From: Candidatus Sulfotelmatobacter sp.
Lineage (GTDB): Bacteria; Acidobacteriota; Terriglobia; Terriglobales; Acidobacteriaceae
Assembly (NCBI GenBank): GCA_030044775.1
Contig: JASICF010000484.1
Span: 1-11,043 of the forward strand
Direction: 5' to 3'
DNA length: 11,043 nt
Part shown: piece after piece, positions 1 to 6,581 of the stretch
How the letters are laid out: every line of letters begins with the position of its first letter
Numbering within the stretch: the stretch's first letter is position 1
Notes under the pieces: generated by a model
Told to the model about the DNA's origin: nothing
Seen by the model: only the letters and a program-made list of their open reading frames with translations
Database searches by the model: none
Translations under genes and position numbers: made by a program

Positions 1-1127
1 GCACAGGAACCAGCGGTCCAATCGGCATCGCATCGCAGGATGGTTTCAGCAATACGGTGACGCTGAGCTGCGCGGGGATTTTCGGAAGCGACAGTTGCAG
101 CGTAGTGCCTTCGACGGTGAGTTCATTCCCGGCAACGGCTACGCTCACGGTGAATGCCGCAAACGCTGCCGCCGGGGCTTATCAGATTGCAGTGCAAGGC
201 ACAGCTGGATCGATCACAAACACCTACGAAGTGCCGGTCGATGTGGGCGATTACACGATTTCGGGAACTCAAACTCTTTCTGTGTCCCCTGCCGGCTCAG
301 GGACAGCCAACCTCAAACTGACATCCAGCTACGGGTATAGCGGCCAGATCAACGCCACTTGCGATGCATTGGCATTGGCCGGCACGCAATGCACGCTCAA
401 TCCGGCAAACCCGATTGCCATTAACGCTGACTCCGCCACATCTCTGCAGGCTTCATTCAATATCACCAATAATGCCGCTCCCGGCACCTATGACATCAAG
501 ATCGAGACCCAGGACATTTCCGGCGAACCGAACCACACCTGGACTATCAGCCTCAGCGTTTCGCAGGGTTTCACCTTGAGCACGCCCACTCCCTCGAGCC
601 AGACGATCACGCCAGGGGAATCTGCCAACTACAACTTCAATGTGTTTCCGGTAGGCGCTTCGTTTGCGAACACGGTAAGCTTCTCTTGTTCCGGCGCACC
701 CGCTCCTTGTTCCTTCAGCCCAAGCACGGTGACCCCGGGCAATTCTTCCGCGGCGGTTGTTATGACGATCAGCACCGTGGCAAGCTCAGCCGATCTCCTT
801 CACCTGCAGCCGGGCAGCAGAGCCATTTTTTATGCTCTTTGGATCGCGCTCCCAGCTCTTGCGCTGCTCGGAACCAAAAGGCGAGCCCAGAAATACAGGA
901 AGTCTGCATGGCCGTTTTCTTCGCTGCTCGCATTGTTTGCGCTGGCGCTGTTGTTGAACTCCTGCGGCGCAGGAGGAACCAACGGCGGTGGTGGAAGCGG
1001 CGGGGGTACGACTGGAAACCAGCAGCCAGGGACCAAGCCGGGCACCTACCCAATCACCGTAACAGGTACTTCCGGAGCGATTTCGCACCAGAGCTCTCCC
1101 GTTAGCTTGATCGTGAGCGCGCAGTAA
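1..1127 (+). CDS. Ig-like repeat surface protein, C-terminal part (5' end outside window)
   Basis: The frame is open from the left edge (first whole codon at 3) to a TAA at 1125-1127, so only the C-terminus is present; an apparent GTG at 57 is internal. The protein is a chain of Ig-like beta-sandwich repeats of about 90-110 residues, each with Thr/Ser-rich strands, a short-spaced Cys pair (for example CSGAPAPC) and a closing PGTY/AGAY-type strand followed by a GTxG turn. Near the C-terminus two hydrophobic segments (about 820-876 and 907-962) flank a basic patch (KRRAQKYRK). Next come a lipobox-like LLNSC (Cys at 963-965), a Gly/Thr linker and one last Ig-type strand pair (PGTYPITVTGTSG). This C-terminal layout is one I recall from many Acidobacteriota surface proteins. 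A role in envelope display or adhesion is inferred. No enzymatic domain is visible. Confidence 0.8.
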   Translation, partial: TGTSGPIGIASQDGFSNTVTLSCAGIFGSDSCSVVPSTVSSFPATATLTVNAANAAAGAYQIAVQGTAGSITNTYEVPVDVGDYTISGTQTLSVSPAGSGTANLKLTSSYGYSGQINATCDALALAGTQCTLNPANPIAINADSATSLQASFNITNNAAPGTYDIKIETQDISGEPNHTWTISLSVSQGFTLSTPTPSSQTITPGESANYNFNVFPVGASFANTVSFSCSGAPAPCSFSPSTVTPGNSSAAVVMTISTVASSADLLHLQPGSRAIFYALWIALPALALLGTKRRAQKYRKSAWPFSSLLALFALALLLNSCGAGGTNGGGGSGGGTTGNQQPGTKPGTYPITVTGTSGAISHQSSPVSLIVSAQ

Positions 1128-1153
1128 GAACGACAGCGGGATCAACCCTGCGT

Positions 1154-1159
1154 TAAGAT
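1154..1159 (+). promoter_or_regulatory. Possible -10 box for leaderless lhgO transcript
   Basis: TAAGAT fits the TANNNT -10 pattern and ends 8 nt before the lhgO ATG, while no ribosome binding site is present. That spacing would place the transcription start at or next to the start codon. No convincing -35 hexamer is visible, so this is tentative. Confidence 0.25.
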
Positions 1160-1167
1160 CGTGCGTC

Positions 1168-2382
1168 ATGGCCGAATCACGTTACGACGTGGTCATCATC
1201 GGCGCCGGCATCGTCGGCCTGGCGGCTGCTCTAGAAGTCAGCAAGCGGTTTCCCAGACTACGGCTGCTTCTGCTGGAAAAAGAAAGCCACGTGGGCCGGC
1301 ATCAAAGCAGCCACAACAGCGGGGTTATTCACTCCGGCGTCTACTACAAGCCGGGATCGTTGAAAGCCCAATTGTGCGTCGAAGGCGCGCGCGCCATGCT
1401 TGCATTCTGCCAAGAACAATCCATCCCTCATCAGGTCTGCGGCAAAGTGATTGTGGCCACCGACGAAGCGGAATTTCCCGGCCTTACAAGGTTGCAGCGG
1501 CGAGGAGAGGCGAACGGATTGACCGGGCTGCGCCTGGTCGGCCGGGAGGAACTGCGCGAAATCGAGCCCCACGCCAACGGGTTGCGCGCTCTGCTGGTTC
1601 CTTCCACGGGCATCACCGATTATCTGAAGGTCTGTGAGAGGTATGCGGAAATCATCCTTGAGCAGGGCGGCAGTATTCTCACTTCGACGGCAGTTATCGG
1701 GCTCAAGACTTATTCCGGCGAGGTTTCGGTGGAGACGAATCGCGGCGCATTCCTGGCCGGTTCCGTGATCAACTGCGCCGGACTATTCAGCGACCGCATC
1801 AGCCGGATGGCAGGGAGTGAGCGGGAAATCATGATCGTTCCTTTTCGCGGCGAATACTATGACCTTGTCCCGGAGCGCTCCTCATTAGTGCGGGCGCTCA
1901 TCTACCCGGTTCCCGATCCGCGTTTTCCATTTCTCGGCGTCCACTTCACCAGGCGAGTCGCCGGAACTGTGGATGCCGGGCCGAACGCGGTTCTGGCATT
2001 TCACCGTGAGGGCTATCGACGCCGCGATTTTAATTTGCGCGACCTCTGTTCATCGTTGGCTTTTCCCGGTTTTTGGCGAATGGCGGCAAAACACTGGTGG
2101 AGCGGGCTGGATGAATTCCGGCGCTCGTTTTCCAAGTCTGCCTTTGTGCACGCTCTGCAACGATTGGTTCCAGACCTGCGGGAGCAGGATCTGGCGCCGG
2201 GTGGGTCCGGGGTTCGCGCACAGGCGCTCCAACGCGATGGAACCCTGGCGGATGACTTCCAATTCGCGCCGTCAGGAAGGTTGCTTCATGTGCTGAATGT
2301 ACCCTCGCCGGCGGCAACCGCATCATTGCCGATTGGGCGGTCGATCGCCGACCTGGCTGCGCGCAACTTTGGATGGAAATGA
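1168..2382 (+). CDS. lhgO: L-2-hydroxyglutarate dehydrogenase/oxidase, FAD-dependent
   Basis: The 404-residue product has the usual length of the LhgO (YgaF) family in the DAO flavoprotein fold. These enzymes oxidise L-2-hydroxyglutarate to 2-oxoglutarate and pass electrons to the quinone pool (family knowledge). Visible support: an N-terminal dinucleotide-binding motif GAGIVG at residues 12-17 followed by the acidic end of the second beta strand (LLLLEKE); the family block HQSSHNSGVIHSGVYY at 45-60; GVRAQ near 348-352; and the C-terminal block NVPSPAATAS near 377-386, followed by PIGRSIAD. The ATG at 1168 has no clear Shine-Dalgarno sequence. A TAAGAT box lies 8 nt before it, which could indicate a leaderless transcript. 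The gene follows the Ig protein by 40 nt and converges with the regulator at 2435. It has no obvious link to the halogenase cluster. Confidence 0.9.
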   Translation: MAESRYDVVIIGAGIVGLAAALEVSKRFPRLRLLLLEKESHVGRHQSSHNSGVIHSGVYYKPGSLKAQLCVEGARAMLAFCQEQSIPHQVCGKVIVATDEAEFPGLTRLQRRGEANGLTGLRLVGREELREIEPHANGLRALLVPSTGITDYLKVCERYAEIILEQGGSILTSTAVIGLKTYSGEVSVETNRGAFLAGSVINCAGLFSDRISRMAGSEREIMIVPFRGEYYDLVPERSSLVRALIYPVPDPRFPFLGVHFTRRVAGTVDAGPNAVLAFHREGYRRRDFNLRDLCSSLAFPGFWRMAAKHWWSGLDEFRRSFSKSAFVHALQRLVPDLREQDLAPGGSGVRAQALQRDGTLADDFQFAPSGRLLHVLNVPSPAATASLPIGRSIADLAARNFGWK

Positions 2383-2387
2383 GTTGG

Positions 2388-2416
2388 TTTCCCGCTTCGA
2401 GTTCGAGCGAGGGAAA
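2388..2416. terminator. Hairpin between convergent lhgO and regulator genes
   Basis: TTTCCC (2388-2393) pairs with GGGAAA (2411-2416), and inside it GCT (2394-2396) can pair with AGC (2406-2408), leaving a small bulge. It sits in the 52-nt gap between two convergent stop codons, where a bidirectional terminator would be expected. Neither strand has a good U-tract after the stem, so intrinsic termination is uncertain. Confidence 0.35.
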
Positions 2417-2434
2417 ATCGGAGATGCGCCGCTC

Positions 2435-3289
2435 TTAGACGCGGGCCCGGCGAGCCAGTTCCTTTACCGGCGCGGCGGGCCTCTTCACTTCCGGCTGCGT
2501 CTTAGGAATGGCTGGATTCGGAATGGCTGGATTTTCAATTCGCGGTGCTTCTGGAGTTCTGATTTGAGCCGACGGCGATGTGGACTGAGCCGGTTCACCA
2601 AACATTCCGCGGACATTAAAAGCGTAGAGGACTACTTCGACCCGGCTGGAAACCCCGAGTTTGTCGAAGATACGGAACAGGTAATTCTTGACTGTGTGTT
2701 CGGTCAGCTTCAGCCTTTTGGCGATCTCGCGATTCGTCAAACCTTCGGCGACGCACTGAACGACGTCATGCTCGCGCTTGGAGAGGATGGCATCGCCGCG
2801 AGAATCCACCATTCGCATGGCCGGAGCCTGGCGCAAAGCCTGCAGCAGGTAGCGCAACTGCGCGCTGTTGGCCCATATCTGCCCCTGGTGAACGCTGCGA
2901 ATGCACTTGGCTAATGCCTTCGACGATTCACTGCGGGAAAACACGCCTTGCGCGCCGCTGCGGAAAGCATCCACGACTGCGCTGGGCGTAGCAGCGTCCA
3001 TCAGCAAAACGATTTTGGTATCTGCGCACGAAGAACGCACCCGCCGCGCGATTTCAAATCCCAGCGTTGCCGATCCTTCCAGGGCCGAACTGAGCAACAG
3101 AACGTGAGGCTTGCGCTGCGCAATCGCCTCGCCGAGAGCGTGCCCTTTGGGATCGATCCCGACAATATCGAATTCGCGCTCCTGCGCCAGCGCCTCGGCT
3201 AGCAACTGGCTAGCCATGCGCGTGCTTTCGGCAGCAAGGACGCGTATTTTCTGGGAATCTTCCCGCGAGACATCGAGAGTTTGAGGCAT
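2435..3289 (-). CDS. NarL/LuxR-type regulator with degenerate receiver domain (copy 1)
   Basis: The 284-residue product has an N-terminal receiver-like domain (about 14-140) and a LuxR-type helix-turn-helix (about 168-225: LSKREHDVVQCVAEGL, then TNREIAKRLKLTEHTVKNYL). In NarL-family receivers the phospho-acceptor sits in a PDVVLMDL-type strand; here that strand reads PHVLLLSS, with Ser67 at the Asp position. The first acidic-pocket residue is also Ala (LAAES instead of ADD), and the conserved Lys position reads Arg (FSRS). Canonical phosphorylation therefore looks impossible. The C-terminal tail (about 225-284) is Pro/Ala-rich with a doubled NPAIP and ends RRARV. I chose the ATG at 3289 because it aligns with the paralogue at 8482-9321 and the upstream in-frame extension to 3382 has no family similarity. 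GGAG lies about 12 nt upstream. DNA-binding transcription control is well supported; the targets are inferred. Confidence 0.85.
   Translation of the reverse strand: MPQTLDVSREDSQKIRVLAAESTRMASQLLAEALAQEREFDIVGIDPKGHALGEAIAQRKPHVLLLSSALEGSATLGFEIARRVRSSCADTKIVLLMDAATPSAVVDAFRSGAQGVFSRSESSKALAKCIRSVHQGQIWANSAQLRYLLQALRQAPAMRMVDSRGDAILSKREHDVVQCVAEGLTNREIAKRLKLTEHTVKNYLFRIFDKLGVSSRVEVVLYAFNVRGMFGEPAQSTSPSAQIRTPEAPRIENPAIPNPAIPKTQPEVKRPAAPVKELARRARV
2505..2534 (-). repeat. Tandem 15-bp repeat encoding NPAIP-NPAIP
   Basis: GGAATGGCTGGATTC (2505-2519) is followed directly by GGAATGGCTGGATTT (2520-2534), differing only in the last base. It lies in frame in the proline-rich tail of the regulator, so copy-number change would alter tail length in steps of five residues without a frameshift. 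Confidence 0.9.
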
Positions 3290-3489
3290 TCTTTCTTCAT
3301 CTCCATACTGATGGCGGGTAAGCGATGCACTCTTCCAAGGAGGATTACCCAAACCGATCCGTTCCCACATCACGGAATCCACGAGTGAGTTTTCGCTCCG
3401 ACACCAGAGGAAGGGATTTGCAAAGAGATCAATATTGGCTTCGCGAACGGCTGACCCATCTCCATCGAACGGCAGGTGTTAACCCGAAG

Positions 3490-3518
3490 ACTTTAGTCTG
3501 CCCCCCGATGCCCGTAAA
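3490..3518 (-). promoter_or_regulatory. Promoter of regulator copy 1 (-35 TTTACG, -10 TAAAGT)
   Basis: Read on the minus strand, TTTACG (3518-3513) and TAAAGT (3495-3490) are separated by 17 nt, the optimal sigma-70 spacing. The same two hexamers, embedded in longer matches (TTTACGG and ACTAAAGTCT), occur with 18-nt spacing ahead of the paralogous regulator at 9541-9570. Conservation between otherwise different upstream regions is the main support. It would give a leader of about 190 nt. In this copy the -10 region is also a dyad (AGACT-AA-AGTCT, 3488-3499). Confidence 0.5.
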
Positions 3519-3566
3519 GGACACGTGAGTCCCAAGACTAATGCGTTCTTGACAGGCCGCGGGAGG

Positions 3567-3589
3567 CAGATTCGATGGACCAGATTCGA
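3567..3589. repeat. Direct repeat CAGATTCGA x2
   Basis: Two identical 9-mers (3567-3575 and 3581-3589) are offset by 14 bp. They lie between the two divergent transcription units, about 215-235 bp upstream of the first halogenase-like start codon. They could be a tandem regulator site or chance; no matching copy was found near the second regulator. Confidence 0.35.
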
Positions 3590-3640
3590 CGACGAAGCGC
3601 TTCATTGGCAAACACATGCAGGCGAGCGCATGGCTCCGGC

Positions 3641-3661
3641 GGTAACCTGGGCGAGGTTACC
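3641..3661. promoter_or_regulatory. Perfect 8-5-8 inverted repeat, candidate operator
   Basis: GGTAACCT (3641-3648) and AGGTTACC (3654-3661) are perfect inverted repeats around a 5-bp centre (GGGCG). The 21-bp dyad lies about 35 bp upstream of the possible -35 box at 3696, a typical place for an activator dimer. It could instead form an RNA hairpin if transcription starts further upstream. Which protein binds it is not shown by the sequence. Confidence 0.55.
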
Positions 3662-3695
3662 CTCCGCCCAAAGCCAACTAGGGTAGAAGGTCTCC

Positions 3696-3724
3696 TTGAC
3701 GCGGGTTGCATAGTAAGGAGATAT
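3696..3724 (+). promoter_or_regulatory. Possible promoter of halogenase-like operon
   Basis: TTGACG (3696-3701) matches the -35 consensus in five of six positions. At 17-nt spacing the -10 is AGATAT (3719-3724), a weak match; GATATT is the alternative at 18 nt. A poor -10 would suit an activator-dependent promoter, in line with the dyad just upstream. A leader of about 70 nt would follow. Confidence 0.35.
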
Positions 3725-3802
3725 TGATAAAACAAGCAGCGTGCTCTACCCACTCCCCACGACAATTCACAGCACTTCTACCTGCGGCAAAGGAGCAATA
3801 CT

Positions 3803-5176
3803 TTGGTTCTTAGCAAACCCGATTTTGACGTAGCCATTATTGGCGGCGGACCAGCAGGCGGCTCCATGGGCGCCTACCTCGCGAAAGCGGGGGTTAATTG
3901 CGTTGTTTTTGAGCGTGAGTTGTTTCCTCGCCCGCACGTGGGCGAGTCGCTCGTTCCTTCTTCGATGCGGGTGTTCCGCGACCTCGATTTCCTCGGGCAA
4001 ATGGAAGAAGCCAAGTTCCCGCACAAATTCGGCGCAGCCTGGACGGCCGAAGATCAGGGCGCTTATGAAATGAACTTTCAGGGGGGCTTCAAGGAAGATA
4101 AAGACCAGATCAACCCTGAATCGTATGTGGACATTCGGTTCAACGAGCGGGAACAAGATGGCGTCGACCGCGAATATACCTATCACGTCGATCGCAGCAA
4201 GTTTGACCTGATGCTGCTCCAGCACGCCAACAAGCTGGGAGCGGCCGTCTACGAAGGCGTAAAGGTCAAGGAAGTGGATTTTGGCCCGAAAGAGCCGATC
4301 ATCCGCTTCAACATGGGTTCGAAGGAAATGGGAGTCAGCGCGAAGATGGTCATCGATTGCAGTGGACGGCAAACCTTCCTGGGCAATCAGATGAAGCTGA
4401 AGATCAAAGATCCGGTATTCGATCAATACGCGATCCACACCTGGTTTGACGGTTACGACCGCAGGGCATTCGCCAAGAAAGACAGCCAACTGGATTTCAT
4501 TTTTATTCACTTCCTTCCCATCTCGAACACCTGGATCTGGCAGATTCCCATCACCAACTCGGTCACGAGCATCGGGGTGGTCACGCAAAAAAAGAATTTT
4601 GCGAAATCGCGGCAAGATCGGGAGCAATTTTTCTGGGAAGCCGTTGGTACTCGCCCTTTGCTGCGCGAAAAGCTGAAGCAGTCGGACCAGATGAGTCCCT
4701 TCAAGGACGAAGGCGACTACAGCTATGCCATGAAGCAACTTTGCGGCGACCGATTCATGCTGGTGGGCGATGCGGGCCGCTTTGTGGATCCGATTTTCTC
4801 TACCGGGGTCAGCATCGCGCTCAACAGCTCACGCTTCGCGCATAACAACGTTTTGCGCGCGCTGGAAAGCAACGATTTTTCTCGCGAGAGCTTTGCCGAC
4901 TACGAAACCACGCTTCGCCGCGGCACGAAGAACTGGTACGAATTCATCTCCGTCTATTACCGGTTGAACGTTCTCTTCACCTACTTTGTAGGAGATCCGC
5001 GGTATCGCCTGGATGTGCTGAAACTGCTACAAGGCGATGTCTACGACGATGCGGCGCCGCCGGTGCTCGACAAAATGAAGAAGATGGTTGCCGAAGTCGA
5101 GCAGAATCCGAAACACCCGTGGCACAAGCTGCTCGGCGATATGACGGTGGACGCCTTCAAACAGGCAAGCCAATAA
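3803..5176 (+). CDS. Flavin-dependent halogenase-like oxidoreductase (copy 1)
   Basis: The 457-residue protein has an N-terminal FAD-binding motif GGGPAG (14-19) and the segment RPHVGESLVPS (43-53). It has a Lys at 75 in FPHKFG, where flavin-dependent halogenases keep the Lys that reacts with hypohalous acid. The halogenase signature WxWxIP is present as WIWQIP (244-249), and FVDPIFSTG (327-335) fits the FxxPxxSxG halide/FAD motif following VGDAG. Known members use FADH2, O2 and halide to halogenate aromatic or carrier-bound substrates; the substrate here is unknown. The start is the TTG at 3803, with AAAGGAG 7 nt before it, and it aligns exactly with the second copy's TTG. A geranylgeranyl-reductase-type flavoprotein is the main alternative, but the paired halogenase signatures argue against it. 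Copy 2 follows after 41 nt in the same direction, suggesting one operon. Confidence 0.8.
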   Translation: MVLSKPDFDVAIIGGGPAGGSMGAYLAKAGVNCVVFERELFPRPHVGESLVPSSMRVFRDLDFLGQMEEAKFPHKFGAAWTAEDQGAYEMNFQGGFKEDKDQINPESYVDIRFNEREQDGVDREYTYHVDRSKFDLMLLQHANKLGAAVYEGVKVKEVDFGPKEPIIRFNMGSKEMGVSAKMVIDCSGRQTFLGNQMKLKIKDPVFDQYAIHTWFDGYDRRAFAKKDSQLDFIFIHFLPISNTWIWQIPITNSVTSIGVVTQKKNFAKSRQDREQFFWEAVGTRPLLREKLKQSDQMSPFKDEGDYSYAMKQLCGDRFMLVGDAGRFVDPIFSTGVSIALNSSRFAHNNVLRALESNDFSRESFADYETTLRRGTKNWYEFISVYYRLNVLFTYFVGDPRYRLDVLKLLQGDVYDDAAPPVLDKMKKMVAEVEQNPKHPWHKLLGDMTVDAFKQASQ

Positions 5177-5184
5177 GATTTTTT

Positions 5185-5201
5185 TTACGTTTCAAACGTA
5201 A
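5185..5201. promoter_or_regulatory. 17-nt palindrome between the two halogenase-like genes
   Basis: TTACGTTT (5185-5192), one C, then AAACGTAA (5194-5201) form a perfect inverted repeat after a T-run. It fills much of the 41-nt gap between the tandem genes and ends 16 nt before the second TTG start. It could be an operator or a short hairpin affecting relative expression. The T-run is on the wrong side for an intrinsic terminator on either strand. Confidence 0.5.
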
Positions 5202-5217
5202 TCCTCGGGAGGAAGCA

Positions 5218-6567
5218 TTGGTTATCACGAAGCCAGATTTTGATGTTGCCATTATCGGCGGGGGCCCGGCCGGATCTTCCATGGGCGCGTACCTCGCGAA
5301 AGCGGGGGTTAATTGCGTTGTTTTTGAGCGCGAGTTGTTCCCGCGCCCGCATGTGGGCGAGTCGCTGGTTCCCTCTTCTACCCGGGTATTTCGTGACTTG
5401 GATTTCCTGCCACAGATGGAAGCTGCGAAGTTTCCTCACAAGTATGGCGCGGTGTGGACGACCGACGACCACAAAATGCCGTATTCTCACGATCTCGAGG
5501 GATTGGGCGCCGATTGCAACGTCGATATCCGCTTCGATGAACGCGAACAGGCCGGAGTCAACAAGAATCACACCTACCACGTAGACCGCGGCAAATTCGA
5601 TCTCCTGCTCCTGCAGCACGCCAACAAGCTCGGCGCGAGCGTCTATGACGGCATCAAGGTGAGCGCCGTTGACTTTGGCCCGAAGGAACCCATTGTTCGC
5701 TTCAATATGGGATCGAAGGAGATGAGCGTCAGCGCAAGAATGGTGGTGGACGCCAGCGGCCGCAACACCTTCCTCGGCAACCAACTGAAGCTCAAGGTGC
5801 AGGATACGGTGTTCGACCAGTACGCCATTCACGCGTGGTTCGACGGTTACGACCGCAAAGTATTTGCCAAGCGTGACGTCAATCTCGATTACATCTACAT
5901 CCACTTCCTGCCGATTTCGAATACCTGGATCTGGCAAATCCCGATCACGGACTCAGTTACCAGCATCGGAGTCGTGACGCAGAAGAAGAACTTCGCCAAG
6001 TCCAAAGAAGACCGCGAAAAGTTTTTCTGGAGCTCGGTCGGAACACGGCCGAGGATCGAGGAAACCCTGCGCAAGGCTGACCGTATCCGTCCTTTTAAAG
6101 ATGAGGGCGATTACAGCTACGCCATGAAGCAGCTCTGCGGCGACCGGTTCATGCTGGTGGGCGATGCCGGACGGTTCGTTGACCCAATCTTTTCCACCGG
6201 CGTCAGCATAGCGCTGAACAGTTCGCGCTTCGCGCACAAAGACATTATCGCCGCGCTTGAAAAAAACGATTTCTCGCGGCAGAGTTTCGCCACTTATGAA
6301 GACACTCTGCGCCGGGGAACGAAGAACTGGTACGACTTCATCACCGTGTACTATCGTCTCAACGTGCTCTTCACGTATTTCCTTAACGATAAACGGTATC
6401 GGCTGGATGTCTTAAAACTCCTGCAAGGCGACGTTTACGACGATGCCACGCCGCCGGTGCTGGAAAAAATGCGCACCATGGTCACTGAGGTCGAAAAGAA
6501 CGAGAAGCATCCCTGGCACAAGCTGCTGGGCGACCTGACCGCGAATGCATTTAGTCCGCAGGCCTAA
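5218..6567 (+). CDS. Flavin-dependent halogenase-like oxidoreductase (copy 2)
   Basis: This 449-residue tandem paralogue of the preceding gene is very similar along its whole length. It keeps GGGPAG (14-19), Lys75 in FPHKYG, WIWQIP (237-242) and the FVDPIFSTG block (320-328). The clearest difference is a segment beginning at residue 81, after the Lys75 region: copy 1 has a longer, unrelated stretch there, and this copy is 7 residues shorter. That suggests a changed substrate pocket or cap. The TTG at 5218 is chosen over the longer in-frame ATG at 5119 because GGGAGGAAG lies just upstream and the N-terminus MVITKPDFDVAIIG then aligns with MVLSKPDFDVAIIG of copy 1; the longer version would overlap copy 1 and add an unrelated 33 residues. 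A strong hairpin follows the stop. Halogenase activity is inferred from motifs; the substrate is unknown. Confidence 0.8.
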   Translation: MVITKPDFDVAIIGGGPAGSSMGAYLAKAGVNCVVFERELFPRPHVGESLVPSSTRVFRDLDFLPQMEAAKFPHKYGAVWTTDDHKMPYSHDLEGLGADCNVDIRFDEREQAGVNKNHTYHVDRGKFDLLLLQHANKLGASVYDGIKVSAVDFGPKEPIVRFNMGSKEMSVSARMVVDASGRNTFLGNQLKLKVQDTVFDQYAIHAWFDGYDRKVFAKRDVNLDYIYIHFLPISNTWIWQIPITDSVTSIGVVTQKKNFAKSKEDREKFFWSSVGTRPRIEETLRKADRIRPFKDEGDYSYAMKQLCGDRFMLVGDAGRFVDPIFSTGVSIALNSSRFAHKDIIAALEKNDFSRQSFATYEDTLRRGTKNWYDFITVYYRLNVLFTYFLNDKRYRLDVLKLLQGDVYDDATPPVLEKMRTMVTEVEKNEKHPWHKLLGDLTANAFSPQA

Positions 6568-6581
6568 TGGGAAGAAAATGG

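Larger units (their letters stand above)
3290..3802. other. Divergent intergenic regulatory region (513 bp)
   Basis: No credible gene lies here; the short open frames have no family features or ribosome binding sites. From left to right it holds the leader of the leftward regulator, with a GGGTAA/TTACCC inverted repeat (3316-3321 and 3345-3350); that regulator's promoter (3490-3518); a TTGACA hexamer at 3550-3555 with no clear -10; a direct repeat CAGATTCGA (3567-3575 and 3581-3589, 14-bp period); a perfect dyad (3641-3661); and a possible promoter for the rightward halogenase-like genes (3696-3724). Confidence 0.7.

Noticed and set aside
686..1105. Alternative-frame ORFs on both strands within the Ig-repeat protein
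   Set aside because: They are out-of-frame shadows of a gene with coherent Ig-like repeats and show no domain features.
3290..3382. N-terminal extension of regulator copy 1 from the ATG at 3382
   Set aside because: The extra 31 residues have no counterpart in the paralogue; the ATG at 3289 begins MPQ, matching an internal MPQ of the second regulator.
3767..4738. Long minus-strand open frame (323 codons) opposite halogenase-like copy 1
   Set aside because: It is antisense to a gene with clear family motifs and shows no domain of its own; a similar antisense frame lies opposite copy 2 (5185-5937), as expected from shared codon bias.
5119..5217. N-terminal extension of halogenase-like copy 2 from the ATG at 5119
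   Set aside because: It overlaps the end of copy 1, encodes unrelated residues, and the TTG at 5218 has a better ribosome binding site and exact alignment with copy 1.
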